In this document: positions 1-8,716 of the stretch, piece by piece
Numbering within the stretch: the first letter of the stretch is position 1
Layout of the letters: each line of letters begins with the position of its first letter
Assembly: GCA_000969725.1 (NCBI GenBank)
Contig: JXSR01S003059.1
Length of the DNA: 24,507 bases
From: Ophiothrix spiculata
Lineage: Eukaryota; Echinodermata; Ophiuroidea; Amphilepidida; Ophiotrichidae
Strand: one strand, 5' to 3'
The notes under the pieces: generated by a model
Seen by the model: only the letters and a program-made list of their open reading frames with translations
What the model was told of the DNA's origin: nothing
Database searches by the model: none
Made by a program: the position numbers and the translations under genes

Positions 1-281
1 TGGAGTGGATATTTTAGATTTAAACTATCAAAAGCAGAAAAGTAAGACACGACGTCTAGTGTAAAATATGTGTCAGTTGCTTAAACTAAGGGACACGGCT
101 TGGGACATGGAAATCGTGTCCCATGGCTGTACCCTATCGCTTTCACTGCTTATATCATCTTTTATTGCTGAAAAATCCTTTTGAATTAAAATATCATTGA
201 ATCGTTTATATACTAGTCTGGCAATTAAAAAAAAATAACATACATATAATGGAGCAATTATGCCATGTTATTTTTCCTCAG
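1..281. other. Non-coding flank, probably intron, ending in a splice acceptor
   Basis: No open frame or repeat stands out. The last bases, 268-281, are a pyrimidine-rich run ending in CAG, a good splice acceptor for the exon that follows. If that exon is real, this stretch is the end of an intron. Confidence 0.4.
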
Positions 282-506
282 CCGTGAGCAATATTTGTCC
301 AAGGAAATTCACCGCTTCGGCAGACTCTTCAGACTACTCTTTACAGGGCACAGCAGTAGACTTCTCCGCCGATGCAAAAGAGGGAAATGTAATGATTATT
401 ATCGAGGATGACAACGAGAAGGAATTCCGGGAGTTTTTCTGTCTTACCATAACAACTGACGGCGGTGACACAACAACCACGAAAGTTTATATAAGGGGGA
501 ATGACG
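282..506 (+). CDS. Internal exon encoding a Calx-beta-like domain segment
   Basis: The stretch is open in one frame between a pyrimidine-rich acceptor (AG at 280-281) and a consensus donor GTAAGT at 507-512. It is 225 bases, a multiple of three, and both borders fall after the first base of a codon, so it is a symmetric phase 1-1 exon as is typical of shuffled extracellular modules. The translation has Calx-beta features in order: a SDY turn, a strand around AVDFSA, the IIIEDDNEKEFREFF stretch that matches the family's acidic 'I-x-D-D-x-x-E-x-x-E-x-F' signature, a LTI strand, and a final VYIRGNDG strand. Calx-beta repeats occur in sodium/calcium exchangers, integrin beta-4, FREM and ADGRV1-type adhesion proteins and bind calcium; the acidic residues fit that. 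Which protein it belongs to is not visible, because no neighbouring exon of the same gene is recognisable. It could also be a retained pseudo-exon. The frame runs into intron and stops at 634, so the donor rather than that stop is taken as the end. Confidence 0.55.
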
Positions 507-770
507 GTAAGTTCCAGAATAATGTTTCCATATATTCTTACATTTGTTTGTCTTTGTTTTGTTTTATTTTTGAGAAAACTGAAGATAGATATAGCTCTGT
601 ACGGGTATGCTTCGTTATTATTACAGTAGAATAAGTGGGGTGGGTTACGTTTGGCCCGTTACAATTTCTGAAAGAACCTATACATTCGTGACATTACTCC
701 CTAATCGTAAAATCCTACCGCTGCCACAAAATTGTAACGTCTAATGTGTCTTTTTTGTAACGTCTTTAGT
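507..770. other. Probable intron sequence, no gene seen
   Basis: Begins with the donor GTAAGT. No recognisable coding or repeat content. It leads directly into the tandem repeat array. Confidence 0.35.
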
Positions 771-1700
771 GTCTTTTGACCTTTGACCCTCACAGAAAGG
801 TCGGGCGACGGAGTCAGCATTGACGCTTTTATCGCTAGTCCAAGACGAACATTTTGACACTTTAACCTTTGAAATCAAACTGAATTCCAAATTTGACCTT
901 TCTTTTGACCTTTGACCCCCAGGGAAAGGTCGGGCGACAGGGTCAAATTAGCACTTTTGGTCGATGTTCCAAGAAAAACAAGTTGACACCTCAACCTTCA
1001 GGTTAAAACCAATTAATTAGCTTATCAACATCCAATTATATCTAGACAGAGACCTGTCTCTGACGAGACCATGATCAAATATAAATCGTGTCAAAGATAT
1101 CCTAAGGAAAGGTGGGACGACGAGGTCAAAATTGACACTTGATCAGTGGTCAAAGACAAGCAATTTGAAACCTTTACCTTTGAAATCTTGAAAAGTTGTA
1201 AATGTTGACCTTTCTTCTAACCTTTGACCCCCAAAGAAAAGGTCGAACAATGGGGTCACCATCGACACTTTTAAACACTTGTCCAGGACAAACAATACCT
1301 CAACCTTTGAAATAAGACATTTGACCTTTCTTCACTTTTGACCCCGATAACTCCACTATTGACACATTTGATCGCTGGTCCAAGACAAACAATTTGACAC
1401 CTTAAACTTTATAAAGTTGAGAAATTTACCTTTTGTTTTGACCTTTGACCCCCCAGGGAAAAAGTCGGTCAATTGGGTCATTGTTGACACTTTTGTTCGC
1501 TGGTCTAGGACAAACAATATTTGACTTTCGAAATCGGATAGAGTTGAGATATGTGATCGTTTGTCACCTCAAATTTTGAAATCGGACAAAGTTGAAAAGT
1601 TGACCTTTCTTTTGATCTTTAACCCATAATGAAGGGTCGGATGACAGGGTAATCGTGGACACTTTGATCGTTGGTCCAAGACGAACAATTTGACAACCCT
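771..1700 (+). repeat. Degenerate tandem repeat with DR1-like motifs
   Basis: Units of roughly 107-130 bases follow one another with many substitutions and indels. Each carries the same series of words: a TTTTGACCTTTGACCCC block, an AAAGGTCGG block, a GACACTTTTGATCGCTGGTC block, a CAAGACAAACAATTTGACAC block and CCTTTGAAATC. The core TGACCTTTGACCC is at 777-789, 906-918 and 1439-1451 unchanged, and in altered form at 1218-1230, 1332-1344 and 1613-1625. The wide gap between the second and third copies (about 312 bases) holds an insertion near 1010-1090 and one unit lacking the core. The array lies outside any open frame, and its sequence divergence suggests it is old. Whether it is a satellite-like repeat or part of a larger transposon cannot be told here. 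Confidence 0.75.
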
Positions 1701-1979
1701 ATCCCTAACCCGTTGTATTTCCTAATTGTTGTCCTATTCTATTGTGTATTAGTGTTTGTCTTTTTATTTTATTTCATGTAAGTTTATCTTTGAATCTTTA
1801 ATTTCATTTCAATTAGTTTAGTATATTTCACTTTATTTTGGCTTGGTTTGTTCTATTTTATTTTCAATTTATCTTTTTTTTTGTGTGTGTGTGTTTCTTT
1901 ATATTTGTAATCTTTTTTAAGTTTCTTTGTTTTATCATATTTCCTTTAAATTTAGTATCTAGCCGCCATTATGTTTTCT
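1701..1979. other. T-rich spacer with a short GT microsatellite
   Basis: Strongly T-rich plus strand, with about six GT dinucleotides at 1882-1894. No coding signal. It separates the tandem array from the left repeat of the tyrosine-recombinase element. Confidence 0.6.
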
Positions 1980-2069
1980 CTGTAGTTTGGCGAGCAAATT
2001 AAAATTAACTAGACACACTGTTCGTGACCTGACTTTTTGTCAGGTCACAACCTTTGTTCTTGCTCGTTG
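1980..2069 (+). repeat. Left split direct repeat A1
   Basis: Starts CTGTAGTTTGGCGAGC and matches 5175-5257 closely, except for an extra 7 bases around 2009-2015 and a few substitutions. It contains a perfect 10-bp stem hairpin at 2024-2048. In split-repeat elements this unit marks the 5' boundary and is used with B to form a junction in the circular intermediate. Confidence 0.75.
2024..2048 (+). other. Perfect hairpin in A1
   Basis: GTGACCTGAC, a TTTTT loop and GTCAGGTCAC form a 10-bp perfect stem. The same hairpin, extended to 11 bp and with loop CTTTT, is at 5211-5237 in A2. It may be a recombinase or replication recognition structure; this is inference. Confidence 0.7.
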
Positions 2070-2083
2070 CAATTCAAAATTCC

Positions 2084-2125
2084 GCAAGCGAGGAGCGACG
2101 TTTTTGCTCGTCGCTCCTCGCTTGC
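2084..2125 (+). other. Long perfect hairpin between A1 and the gag-like frame
   Basis: A 17-bp perfect GC-rich stem (2084-2100 with 2109-2125) has an 8-base loop, TTTTTGCT. The downstream arm contains TTGCTCGTCGCT, which also occurs in A2 at about 5248-5259, while the upstream arm is missing from A2. It may be a structured leader element or a small snap-back duplication. Confidence 0.7.
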
Positions 2126-2142
2126 AGAATCAACACCAAAAT

Positions 2143-3050
2143 ATGGGTGAATAAATCCAGATAAATCTTGCCCAAATCCTGGAATCTTTGCACAAACTAT
2201 CCACGGAAAACCAGAACATTAAAGAGAGACTTCAAAAATTGAAATTGAATCAACAGGTAAAAAATCCAGCCGAAGATACGGTTGAAGAAAGTAAAGATAT
2301 TGACTTGGCAATTTTGCCTTCTCACGATGATGAACTGAATTCGGCTCCTGTGCAGCAATCTAGTGACTCTGGTCCCGTTGTTAGAGATTGTAACAGTGCT
2401 TCCGGTAGTCAACAGGCTGCCTCGTCAGAGGAATATCCTGATATAAAATCTGAAACTGACTTACAAGCAGAGTTTTCCGCAATCAAAGATGCTACACAGC
2501 ATTTCAAGCTTCCTGCGCATTTAAAATTAAACGATACCAAACAAGGCATCAAAAAGGAAGATCATCCTACATTGTCCGTTATCTCCCGTTGTGCTTGCTA
2601 TGCAGAAACGACGTTGAAATTACTTGGAACTGATCATCCAGATGTACACCATTTGCATGTGACTTAAGTTGCATTGCTAAGATTTTTACAAGATGAATAT
2701 TCCACGCTCCTAGTTAAAGGAAATTTCGATAAACAGACCGCCGGGTATTTTAGATCGTTACAGAAAAATACATCTGGTCTGTCCGCAACAGCTTTGGATA
2801 ATTTGAAAGTTGCAGTTGAGTTGGCCGCTTGTTCATCGCGTCAGCAACAATCGCAGCCTCTTCCACCACGATTCCAATCTCAGTACCGACAAGGTCAGGG
2901 TCAGAGCTATCGTTATAACCGCCGATCAAATTCTTCCGGCTACCATAATCCCGGTCGTCAAAATAGTGACGTTTATCAAAATTACGCAAGTCAGACCGGG
3001 CCAACGAGTCGACCAAATCGGGACTTTAAAACTTTGTGTCGGAATTTTGC
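2143..3050 (+). pseudogene. Gag-like ORF of the tyrosine-recombinase element
   Basis: One frame runs from ATG at 2143 through two in-frame stops, TAA at 2152-2154 and TAA at 2665-2667. The N-terminal part has leucine/isoleucine heptads followed by lysines and reads as a short coiled coil. An acidic, serine-rich middle follows. After the second stop comes a segment (FRSLQKN onward) and then a low-complexity tail rich in Arg, Gln, Tyr, Ser and Asn, with repeated RY/NRR/GRQ words, as expected of a nucleic-acid-binding gag C-terminus. No zinc knuckle is seen. The assignment to gag rests on its position directly after A1 and before the RNase H part, and on composition. Only two point-like stops break it, so decay is modest here. 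Confidence 0.6.
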
Positions 3051-3233
3051 TTATCAGGTACGCAAGTTACGTATTAAAGGTGTTTTTGTTACATTGCAGG
3101 TTGTATTACTGGCATATGACAGTGTACGTATATTTATCCAATTATTGATCTGCTTCGGGCACATTATTGAGCTATGATACATTTTAATTGTAAGTTACGG
3201 TATGTGTTTGAAAGGTGTAGGTTTGGCCAATGG

Positions 3234-4330
3234 GAATATATAGGGTTCAAAATAGAAACACAGAAACAACCTGTATTAAAAGTGCCAAATTGGCGTGTAA
3301 ACAAACTTCGGAAGGACAAAAAACGAGTTTTGGCTCAACGAGCAGTGAAGGCTCGAGTGTTAGCGTGGTCAATGTATTGCAATGACCAAGGCAGTATTTC
3401 CAGGAAAACTGCTTCTGCGCAACGCCTACAGGTTGCTTGCGCAAAAATCGTCATTGGACGACCTGTTGCTGTTAAATCAAGCAACAACAGTGGACTTAAG
3501 TTGGTGGCTGCATGCTCTCAAATCTTGGAACGGGAGCCCGTTCATGCCTCGCTCAATCGACGCGCAGATAGAGACAGATGCGTCACAGACAGGTTGGGGT
3601 GCCATTTGCAATATAACTGGTCGAACAGCAGTAGGTTTTTCTGAATCATCGAGTATCTCGCATACCTTTCTAACTAAAGGGAAATGATGGCGGTCTTGCT
3701 CGCGCTCAAGTCGTTCCCGCATGTTAGAACATCACCATGTTCAAGTAATGACGGACAACATAACAACAGCAGCTTATATAAATCATCTGGGTGGTCCCAG
3801 CGACACGCTTTCCCCCTCGCCAACGCTATTTGGATAGAGGCATACAACAAAAACATTACGCTTCAAGCAAAGTATCTGCCCGGGACTCAAAACGAGACGG
3901 CAGATGCATTATCACGAGTTACAGCTCAGTACGAGTGGCAGCTGCACCCAGCATTATTTCGTTATGTGAATTGGATTTTCGCGCCCCACACAATCGACAG
4001 ATTTGCAATTCTGACAACAGCGCAGTTACCTCTGTACAACAGTCTGTATCGCGACCCAATGTCATGTGGTGTCGACACAACAGTTTTGTCAATGCCCCGT
4101 TCAGACTCATTCCGCGAGTATTGCAGCTTCTGCGGGACCAGCAAGCCACAGCAACAATAATTGCGCCACATTGGCCAGGCCAACCATGGCACCAAAAACT
4201 AAGACAAATGGCGTTGGTTCCACCAATACGGCTATCAAAACGTGGAATGTGCAATGGACTGAACCCAGAACCTTACAAGAACCCAAAATGGAGACTGTAT
4301 GCTTGGAAAGTATCTGGGCAACTAATATGA
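3234..4330 (+). pseudogene. Reverse transcriptase thumb and RNase H of DIRS type
   Basis: The first recognisable piece, YIGFKIET at about 3237, is the end of a DIRS-type reverse transcriptase, followed by a lysine/arginine-rich thumb. The polymerase palm, including the catalytic YXDD box, is absent: the 180 bases before it do not resemble it. RNase H follows in shifting frames: ETDASQTGWGA with its first catalytic Asp (about 3577), TDNITTAAYINHLGG with the catalytic Asp-Asn at 3754-3759, and YLPGTQNETADALSR with the last Asp at 3903. These words are diagnostic of the RNase H of DIRS/Ngaro elements. The downstream linker (DRFA, YNSLYRDPMSCGVD, PFRLIPRVLQLL, APHWPGQPWHQKL) also matches that group. 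At least three frame changes occur, so it is non-functional. Normal elements encode an intact fused RT-RNase H that copies the RNA into DNA. Confidence 0.8.
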
Positions 4331-4443
4331 CGGACTAGTCTACCAGGGCAGTTGCGCAGTTGACTTTGTGTCCCACTGCTTCAACGTTAAATACTTACAA
4401 TGGAGTGTAAAATAAACTTAAATATTTTTGTGACGAATGTGAA

Positions 4444-5107
4444 GTGGCATTTCCCCTTCGACACCCACATGTACTTGCGGATTTTTTATGCCACATAGCT
4501 GATGCCTTTAGGGCGCCTCGCTCGCAAATTAAAGCTCTCTTAGCTGCGTGCTCACATTTGTATGCAACATACGGTTTCCCTCAACTACTTGACCATTACC
4601 AGCTTCAATTATTGGTCTCTAGCCTCATTAAATCTTCAACTGAGGTTCCTATGCGCCGATCAAATGTTATGCCAATTAAGCCATTTAGAGATTCATGTCG
4701 TGGCCGGACAATGACAAGTTATCGATAAAAGAGCTTCGACTTCAGTGCATCACGGTAATGGCTCTAGTACTTATGCTTCGCCCATCGGACATTGCGCCTA
4801 ATCCCAGATACACATGACACTGAGCAATTTGTTTTTGCTACGGACAATATCAAGTTTTTAGAGAGTGGTCAGGTGGAAATTAACTTTCATGGAATCAAGA
4901 ATGATACTTCGCGCACTGGATTTCAGGTTGTTATGCAACCATCGCATGAAAAAAATTTGTTCAGACACTTAAGGATTATCTTAGACGCACACAGGTCCAG
5001 CGCCTTGCGGATAACCCGGTGTTTTTATCACTTGCCCCACCTTATAAGGCTATAGCGGCAGCCACCGTGGCTAAGATTATGAACGAAGCTATTTCGTTGG
5101 CAGGAGC
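4444..5107 (+). pseudogene. Tyrosine recombinase of the DIRS/Ngaro element, C-terminally truncated
   Basis: The N-terminal core-binding part (ALLAACSHLYATYG, then RRSNVMPIKPF) is open from 4444. The next block shifts frame and is readable from 4695, with helix KELRLQCITVMAL and the box MLRPSDIAP, whose Arg at 4779-4781 is the expected first catalytic residue. A third frame from 4792 carries VEINFHGIKNDTSRTGF, where the Lys of GIKND corresponds to the beta-hairpin lysine of the family. The frame then reaches AKIMNEAISLAGAS and stops being homologous exactly where the B1 repeat begins. The HxxR box and nucleophilic tyrosine are missing. The enzyme would insert circular element DNA by strand exchange, but this copy has lost half of the active site. 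Confidence 0.8.
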
Positions 5108-5174
5108 AAGTGTGTTGAACTTTATATTTTGTGTTAATTGTTATTTGCGTAGCATAACGTAGGTTTTCTTGAAA
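5108..5174 (+). repeat. Split direct repeat B1
   Basis: 67 bases starting AAGTGTGTTGAAC and ending TTTTCTTGAAA, identical to B2 at 5328-5394. It joins A2 directly. It begins within the recombinase frame, so the normal 3' end of that gene has been deleted up to this repeat. Confidence 0.8.
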
Positions 5175-5257
5175 CTGTAGTTTGGCAAGCAAATTAAAAT
5201 TAACACTGTTCGTGACCTGACCTTTTGTCAGGTCACGACCTTTGTTCTTGCTCGTCG
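5175..5257 (+). repeat. Split direct repeat A2
   Basis: Matches A1 at 1980-2069 with a few substitutions and without the 7-base extra piece. Contains the 11-bp hairpin 5211-5237. It sits between B1 and B2, followed by about 70 bases not clearly present in A1 before B2 starts. Confidence 0.75.
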
Positions 5258-5327
5258 CTGTTTTGTAACTTTTATGGTGTTATTTTGTAAGGTACGAGGA
5301 GATAAGGCAAGATAATATTCAAAATTA

Positions 5328-5394
5328 AAGTGTGTTGAACTTTATATTTTGTGTTAATTGTTATTTGCGTAGCATAACGTAGGTTTTCTTGAAA
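5328..5394 (+). repeat. Split direct repeat B2, right end of element
   Basis: Identical over 67 bases to B1. Similarity stops after GAAA at 5394, which is taken as the right boundary of the element. Confidence 0.8.
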
Positions 5395-5834
5395 TCGTAT
5401 TTACTGAATATAGCCTAAAATAGTTAAGTAAACTTAAGTAAATATTATGTGTAACATGAATGAGTAACAATGACATAATGTATTTCAATTCGATCAACTA
5501 AATACAAAAGTAGAACCAACAAGTACAAATATTAAGTTGACAACACTTTCATGAAGATAACAACATGTAAAATTGATACTTTTGCGTACACCAAACTCAA
5601 ATCAGTTAAGTAAAAAGAAGTAGAGAAAATTGCAGTGGCCTACAAATAAATCTTGAGTTATAGTAAAAAGGATACTAAAAGAAGCCAAATTCATATTTTT
5701 TACGTTTATCTGGTAAAATATGATTTAATATACACACGAAGGTCAAATATATTCATTGGGTAGTTTTGATGAGTTACTATGGAACACTTACATTTCACAT
5801 ATAAATTTATGTTCTGCTCTTTTGAGAATGTGAA
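5395..5834. other. AT-rich spacer, nothing recognised
   Basis: About 440 bases of AT-rich sequence with no open frame of note and no visible repeat. Confidence 0.6.
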
Positions 5835-5905
5835 TGACTCTCTGGCGAATACGGCAAAGCATCAGACTCATGATCCAGAGACCCAGGTTCGATTTCAAGT
5901 AGGTA
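5835..5905 (+). repeat. tRNA-like sequence, probable SINE head
   Basis: An A-box-like TGGCGAATACGG (about 5843-5854) and a near-consensus B box GGTTCGATTTC (5886-5896) have tRNA-like spacing. Between them CTCATGA can form an anticodon loop with CAT, so the parent may be a tRNA-Met. The acceptor and T stems no longer pair well, so it is not a functional tRNA. A T-rich tract follows about 100 bases later. Either a tRNA-derived SINE or a tRNA pseudogene. Confidence 0.5.
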
Positions 5906-6394
5906 CAAAGGTAAGTTTTCTCATGTCTTTAAATGTAATTAACAATTAGTAAGGAACCAATCGAGAAATCTCCTCCTCAAGAAAAAGTGAAATTGATTCA
6001 TTTTTTTTTTTTTATTATTTCAATTAATTTTTTGTACGCCAAGCCCAATTTAAGCATTTTATTTATGTGGAAGCTACTGACGCTATTCAGTTAAGTGAAC
6101 GTTTTACTAAATTGAGTTTATAAGATGCAATTTATCGGCAATATTATGTGTTTGTAACTGAAATAAAAACGGTTCTTTTAAACCGTGTCAATTAAATACA
6201 ACAAACGTAAATAAATGCTTGTTGCACCTACTTAATAAAATCAAGGCAACCGTGTTGCTGTGTTTTCTTAAGTAAATTCAACAAATTATTTTTAGAGTGT
6301 ATAAAGCTACGCAATATTATTTCAAGCTTCACTAACTGACGATTGTTACATTCTATGGATTTTTTTTTTTTTTTTTGCTATTAAGTATTACAAA
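5906..6394. other. AT-rich spacer with two poly(T) tracts
   Basis: Poly(T) runs lie near 6000-6013 and 6361-6376, the second just before the L1-like ORF1. No coding signal seen. Confidence 0.5.
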
Positions 6395-6612
6395 ATGGGA
6401 AACACGGACATATTGGAAACACCTGGAAAGTCTAGTGGAATTGACAGTGATGTACAAGCAGCACAATAGCAGAACAACACTATGGGATAGCTTGTATTAG
6501 TTTCCAGTACCGTACAATGGTGAAGGAAATATTTCAACCATTTGTTGAACAGATGAATAAAGTCAAAATGGAAGTAGAACAACTAAAAGTAGATGTATTC
6601 GACTTGAAAAAT

Positions 6613-6628
6613 GACAAACTGACAAACT
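6613..6628 (+). repeat. 8-bp tandem duplication breaking ORF1
   Basis: GACAAACT occurs twice in direct succession at 6613-6620 and 6621-6628. The extra 8 bases shift the frame and bring TAG into register at 6628-6630. The upstream coiled coil and the downstream core domain are in register if the duplication is ignored. Confidence 0.75.
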
Positions 6629-6911
6629 AGTGACAGAAAACCAGGAACGGATTATTAAAATAGAGGAATCATACGTAAGAGATTCACTCGTCATGATTGA
6701 ACATGAACAAGAAATGAACAAAAATTACATAGTGATGACTGGTGTCAAAGAGACAGGAACTGAGTCAACAAAGGAGAACCCTGAAGTTGTTATTGATACC
6801 ATCAAAGAGAAACTAGAAATCGATATTCAGCCAAGTGAAATAGATAGATGCCACAGAGTGAAAAACAGAAGTAGTCCATCAGCTTCTTTCTGTACGGGCT
6901 CTATTTAAAAA

Positions 6912-7037
6912 GTTACTTGGGCACCATTGGTGACAAAATTCTGAACATACCATAACGTGTGTATAACTATAATGTACATGAAATGATGTTTCTCAAAAAT
7001 GTTAAGTTGATCAATGGCGATTTTGGGTCAATTTTGT
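6912..7037 (+). repeat. Left inverted-repeat arm of the 1.8-kb element
   Basis: The outer 27 bases match the right end without mismatch. The inner part (GATGTTTCTCAAAAAT, then GTTGATCAATGGCGA) matches with scattered changes and small indels. Confidence 0.75.
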
Positions 7038-8712
7038 GTAAACATTACAAGTTTTAGCACTTTTTGGGAAAAAATTATGTTGTTTCAAATTCTATGCACT
7101 GAACATGAGCCCTACTCATTGGAATATTTAGCAGAGCAATATGAAATACCATATAAGTTGCGATATTGGTAAAATGACATTTTCATTTGTAGATTTTGAC
7201 AATACTTTTGTGGTCATTTTGTCCAAAAATCATGTTTTTAGCTTACAACCAAAATATATCATTAAATTACACAATCATAATGTCAAATTTAGCAGAATTT
7301 TATGACCTTTAAAATAACTACAAATGTTAATCTACATTTAACCAACAACAAATTATTAATAAATTGGATTTTCGGTCGTTCTACCCTTGAAACACATTTT
7401 GAGCTTATTTGCCTGAAAAATTGTAGCAAAATTATTTGTAAAACAATATGTAGCTTAAGTGAGCTGCAAAACAATATTTCCTCTTTGTAATCCTTACTTT
7501 TAATGTACTATATACATCTTCTTTGATTTGATGTAAAATTGAAGTATTTATTACAATTATCGGGCTATTTTGATCAAAAATCATGATTTTAGCATAATAT
7601 TTGAATTTTGTCAATTTTCAGCTTAGATATTTAATCAAATCAGAGTACACATCTTTCTTCTACTCTTGATGCAAGAATTTCAAAAACTAGTGCCTCCTTC
7701 TTATTTCCTCCATTGGATAGACATTTCATCCCCTGATTGGAGGTTTTATTATCTCCATTTGTCACAACCATGACAAGACAAAGTCGACCATGGAAGCTTT
7801 TCCATTACACTCAAGGATATTGTCAAAAACATTTTCTGCCAACTTGTGAAATTTACCATGAAAGGTGGAGGAAGAAAGGGCAAAAAGACGTAGAGGACAG
7901 TGGGGGGAAATTTCCAACTACAACTCGTATTTGTGTTCAATTTCAGATTTTGGTCCATGTACTTTTTGGCTTTTTTATGGCAACAATTGCTTAAAACTCA
8001 CTTGAAGTGTTGATTTTTTTCTGATATATATAGTTTTGTTTTCAATCACAATCTTAGAGTCGTTGTATTTCCAAATTGTAGCGTGTAAAAAATTTTAAAG
8101 GTCGGATTTCATGCAAAAATGTAAAAAATAGCATTTTTTGGACAAATTATCCAAATATTTGGTTGCATAACTAAATCACGGTATTGGCCAAAAATCTGAT
8201 ATTTTATTTATTTATTTTCAAAAATTAGACCAAACTATTGTTTTGGCCAAAAATGCTCCCTAACAGTGTTTCACTCCATTTTGTATTGGGTAACAAGAGG
8301 AGTAATATATAAGGATATGTTTCGAAACATGTTTCGAAAATTACACTCTCACAACTAAAGAATAAGAGGGCAAAGTTTTGTAAGGCACTAAAAACATGAA
8401 ATTTCGACCAAAATAGCCCCCTATTTATAGGAAAATCTATTGTAACACTTAATAAATGAATCATTATTATAGTCATTATAACATTGTATATAGGTAAACA
8501 AAATTCTCACTTGATGTTTTGACAATCGAAAGCTAGAATTTCAGAAAACAATGTTTTTACCCAAAATGGGCCAAAAGTCATGATTTTTGGACAAAATTGA
8601 CCAAAACTCGCTATTGATCAACTTTTTATTTTTGAGAAACATCATTCCATATGCAGAGTTCATAGGAGAAGTCGGTAATATAAGTGAATTTTTGTCACCA
8701 ATGGTGCCCAAG
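6916..8712. mobile_element. 1.8-kb inverted-repeat DNA element inserted at TA
   Basis: The ends are inverted copies: GTTACTTGGGCACCATTGG from 6912 and its complement ending at 8716, matching over at least 27 bases. A second block near 6981-7037 matches the complement of 8590-8647. Taking TA as the duplicated target (6914-6915 and 8713-8714), the element is 6916-8712, and the ORF1 reading frame is open across the empty site. No transposase is recognisable; the interior is AT-rich with only short frames. Each arm is made of related subunits around a word like GTCCAAAAATCATGTTTTTAG, about 165-190 bases apart, pointing inward from both ends. It is a non-autonomous MITE-like or foldback-like element. 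TA targeting suggests Tc1/mariner or a similar superfamily, but the family is not established. Confidence 0.7.
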
Positions 8713-8716
8713 TAAC
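8590..8716 (-). repeat. Right inverted-repeat arm of the 1.8-kb element
   Basis: Reverse complement of the left arm, ending GGTGCCCAAGTAAC. Followed directly by the resumed L1-like ORF1. Confidence 0.75.

Larger units (their letters stand above)
1980..5394 (+). mobile_element. Ngaro/DIRS-type tyrosine-recombinase retrotransposon, defective
   Basis: The element carries gag-like, reverse transcriptase thumb/RNase H and tyrosine recombinase remnants in that order on the plus strand. Its borders are split direct repeats: A1 at the left end, then after the coding part B1, A2 and B2. That order is the published hallmark of Ngaro and PAT elements, which integrate as circles through the recombinase and make no target duplication. 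The coding part is disrupted by stops, frameshifts, loss of the reverse transcriptase palm and loss of the recombinase C-terminus, so this copy cannot move by its own proteins. B1 and B2 are identical over 67 bases, while A1 and A2 differ by substitutions and a 7-base indel. The exact outer ends are inferred from where the repeats stop matching. Confidence 0.8.

Noticed and set aside
2750..3016. Minus-strand 88-codon frame
   Set aside because: Antisense of the gag-like basic tail, with no independent signal.
3919..4254. Minus-strand frames of 77 and 111 codons
   Set aside because: Shadow of the RNase H/linker region of the tyrosine-recombinase element, whose plus-strand reading carries conserved motifs.
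7289..8476. Several 60-85 codon frames on both strands within the 1.8-kb inverted-repeat element
   Set aside because: Low-complexity, Phe/Ile/Lys-rich translations from AT-rich repeats, with no transposase motif.
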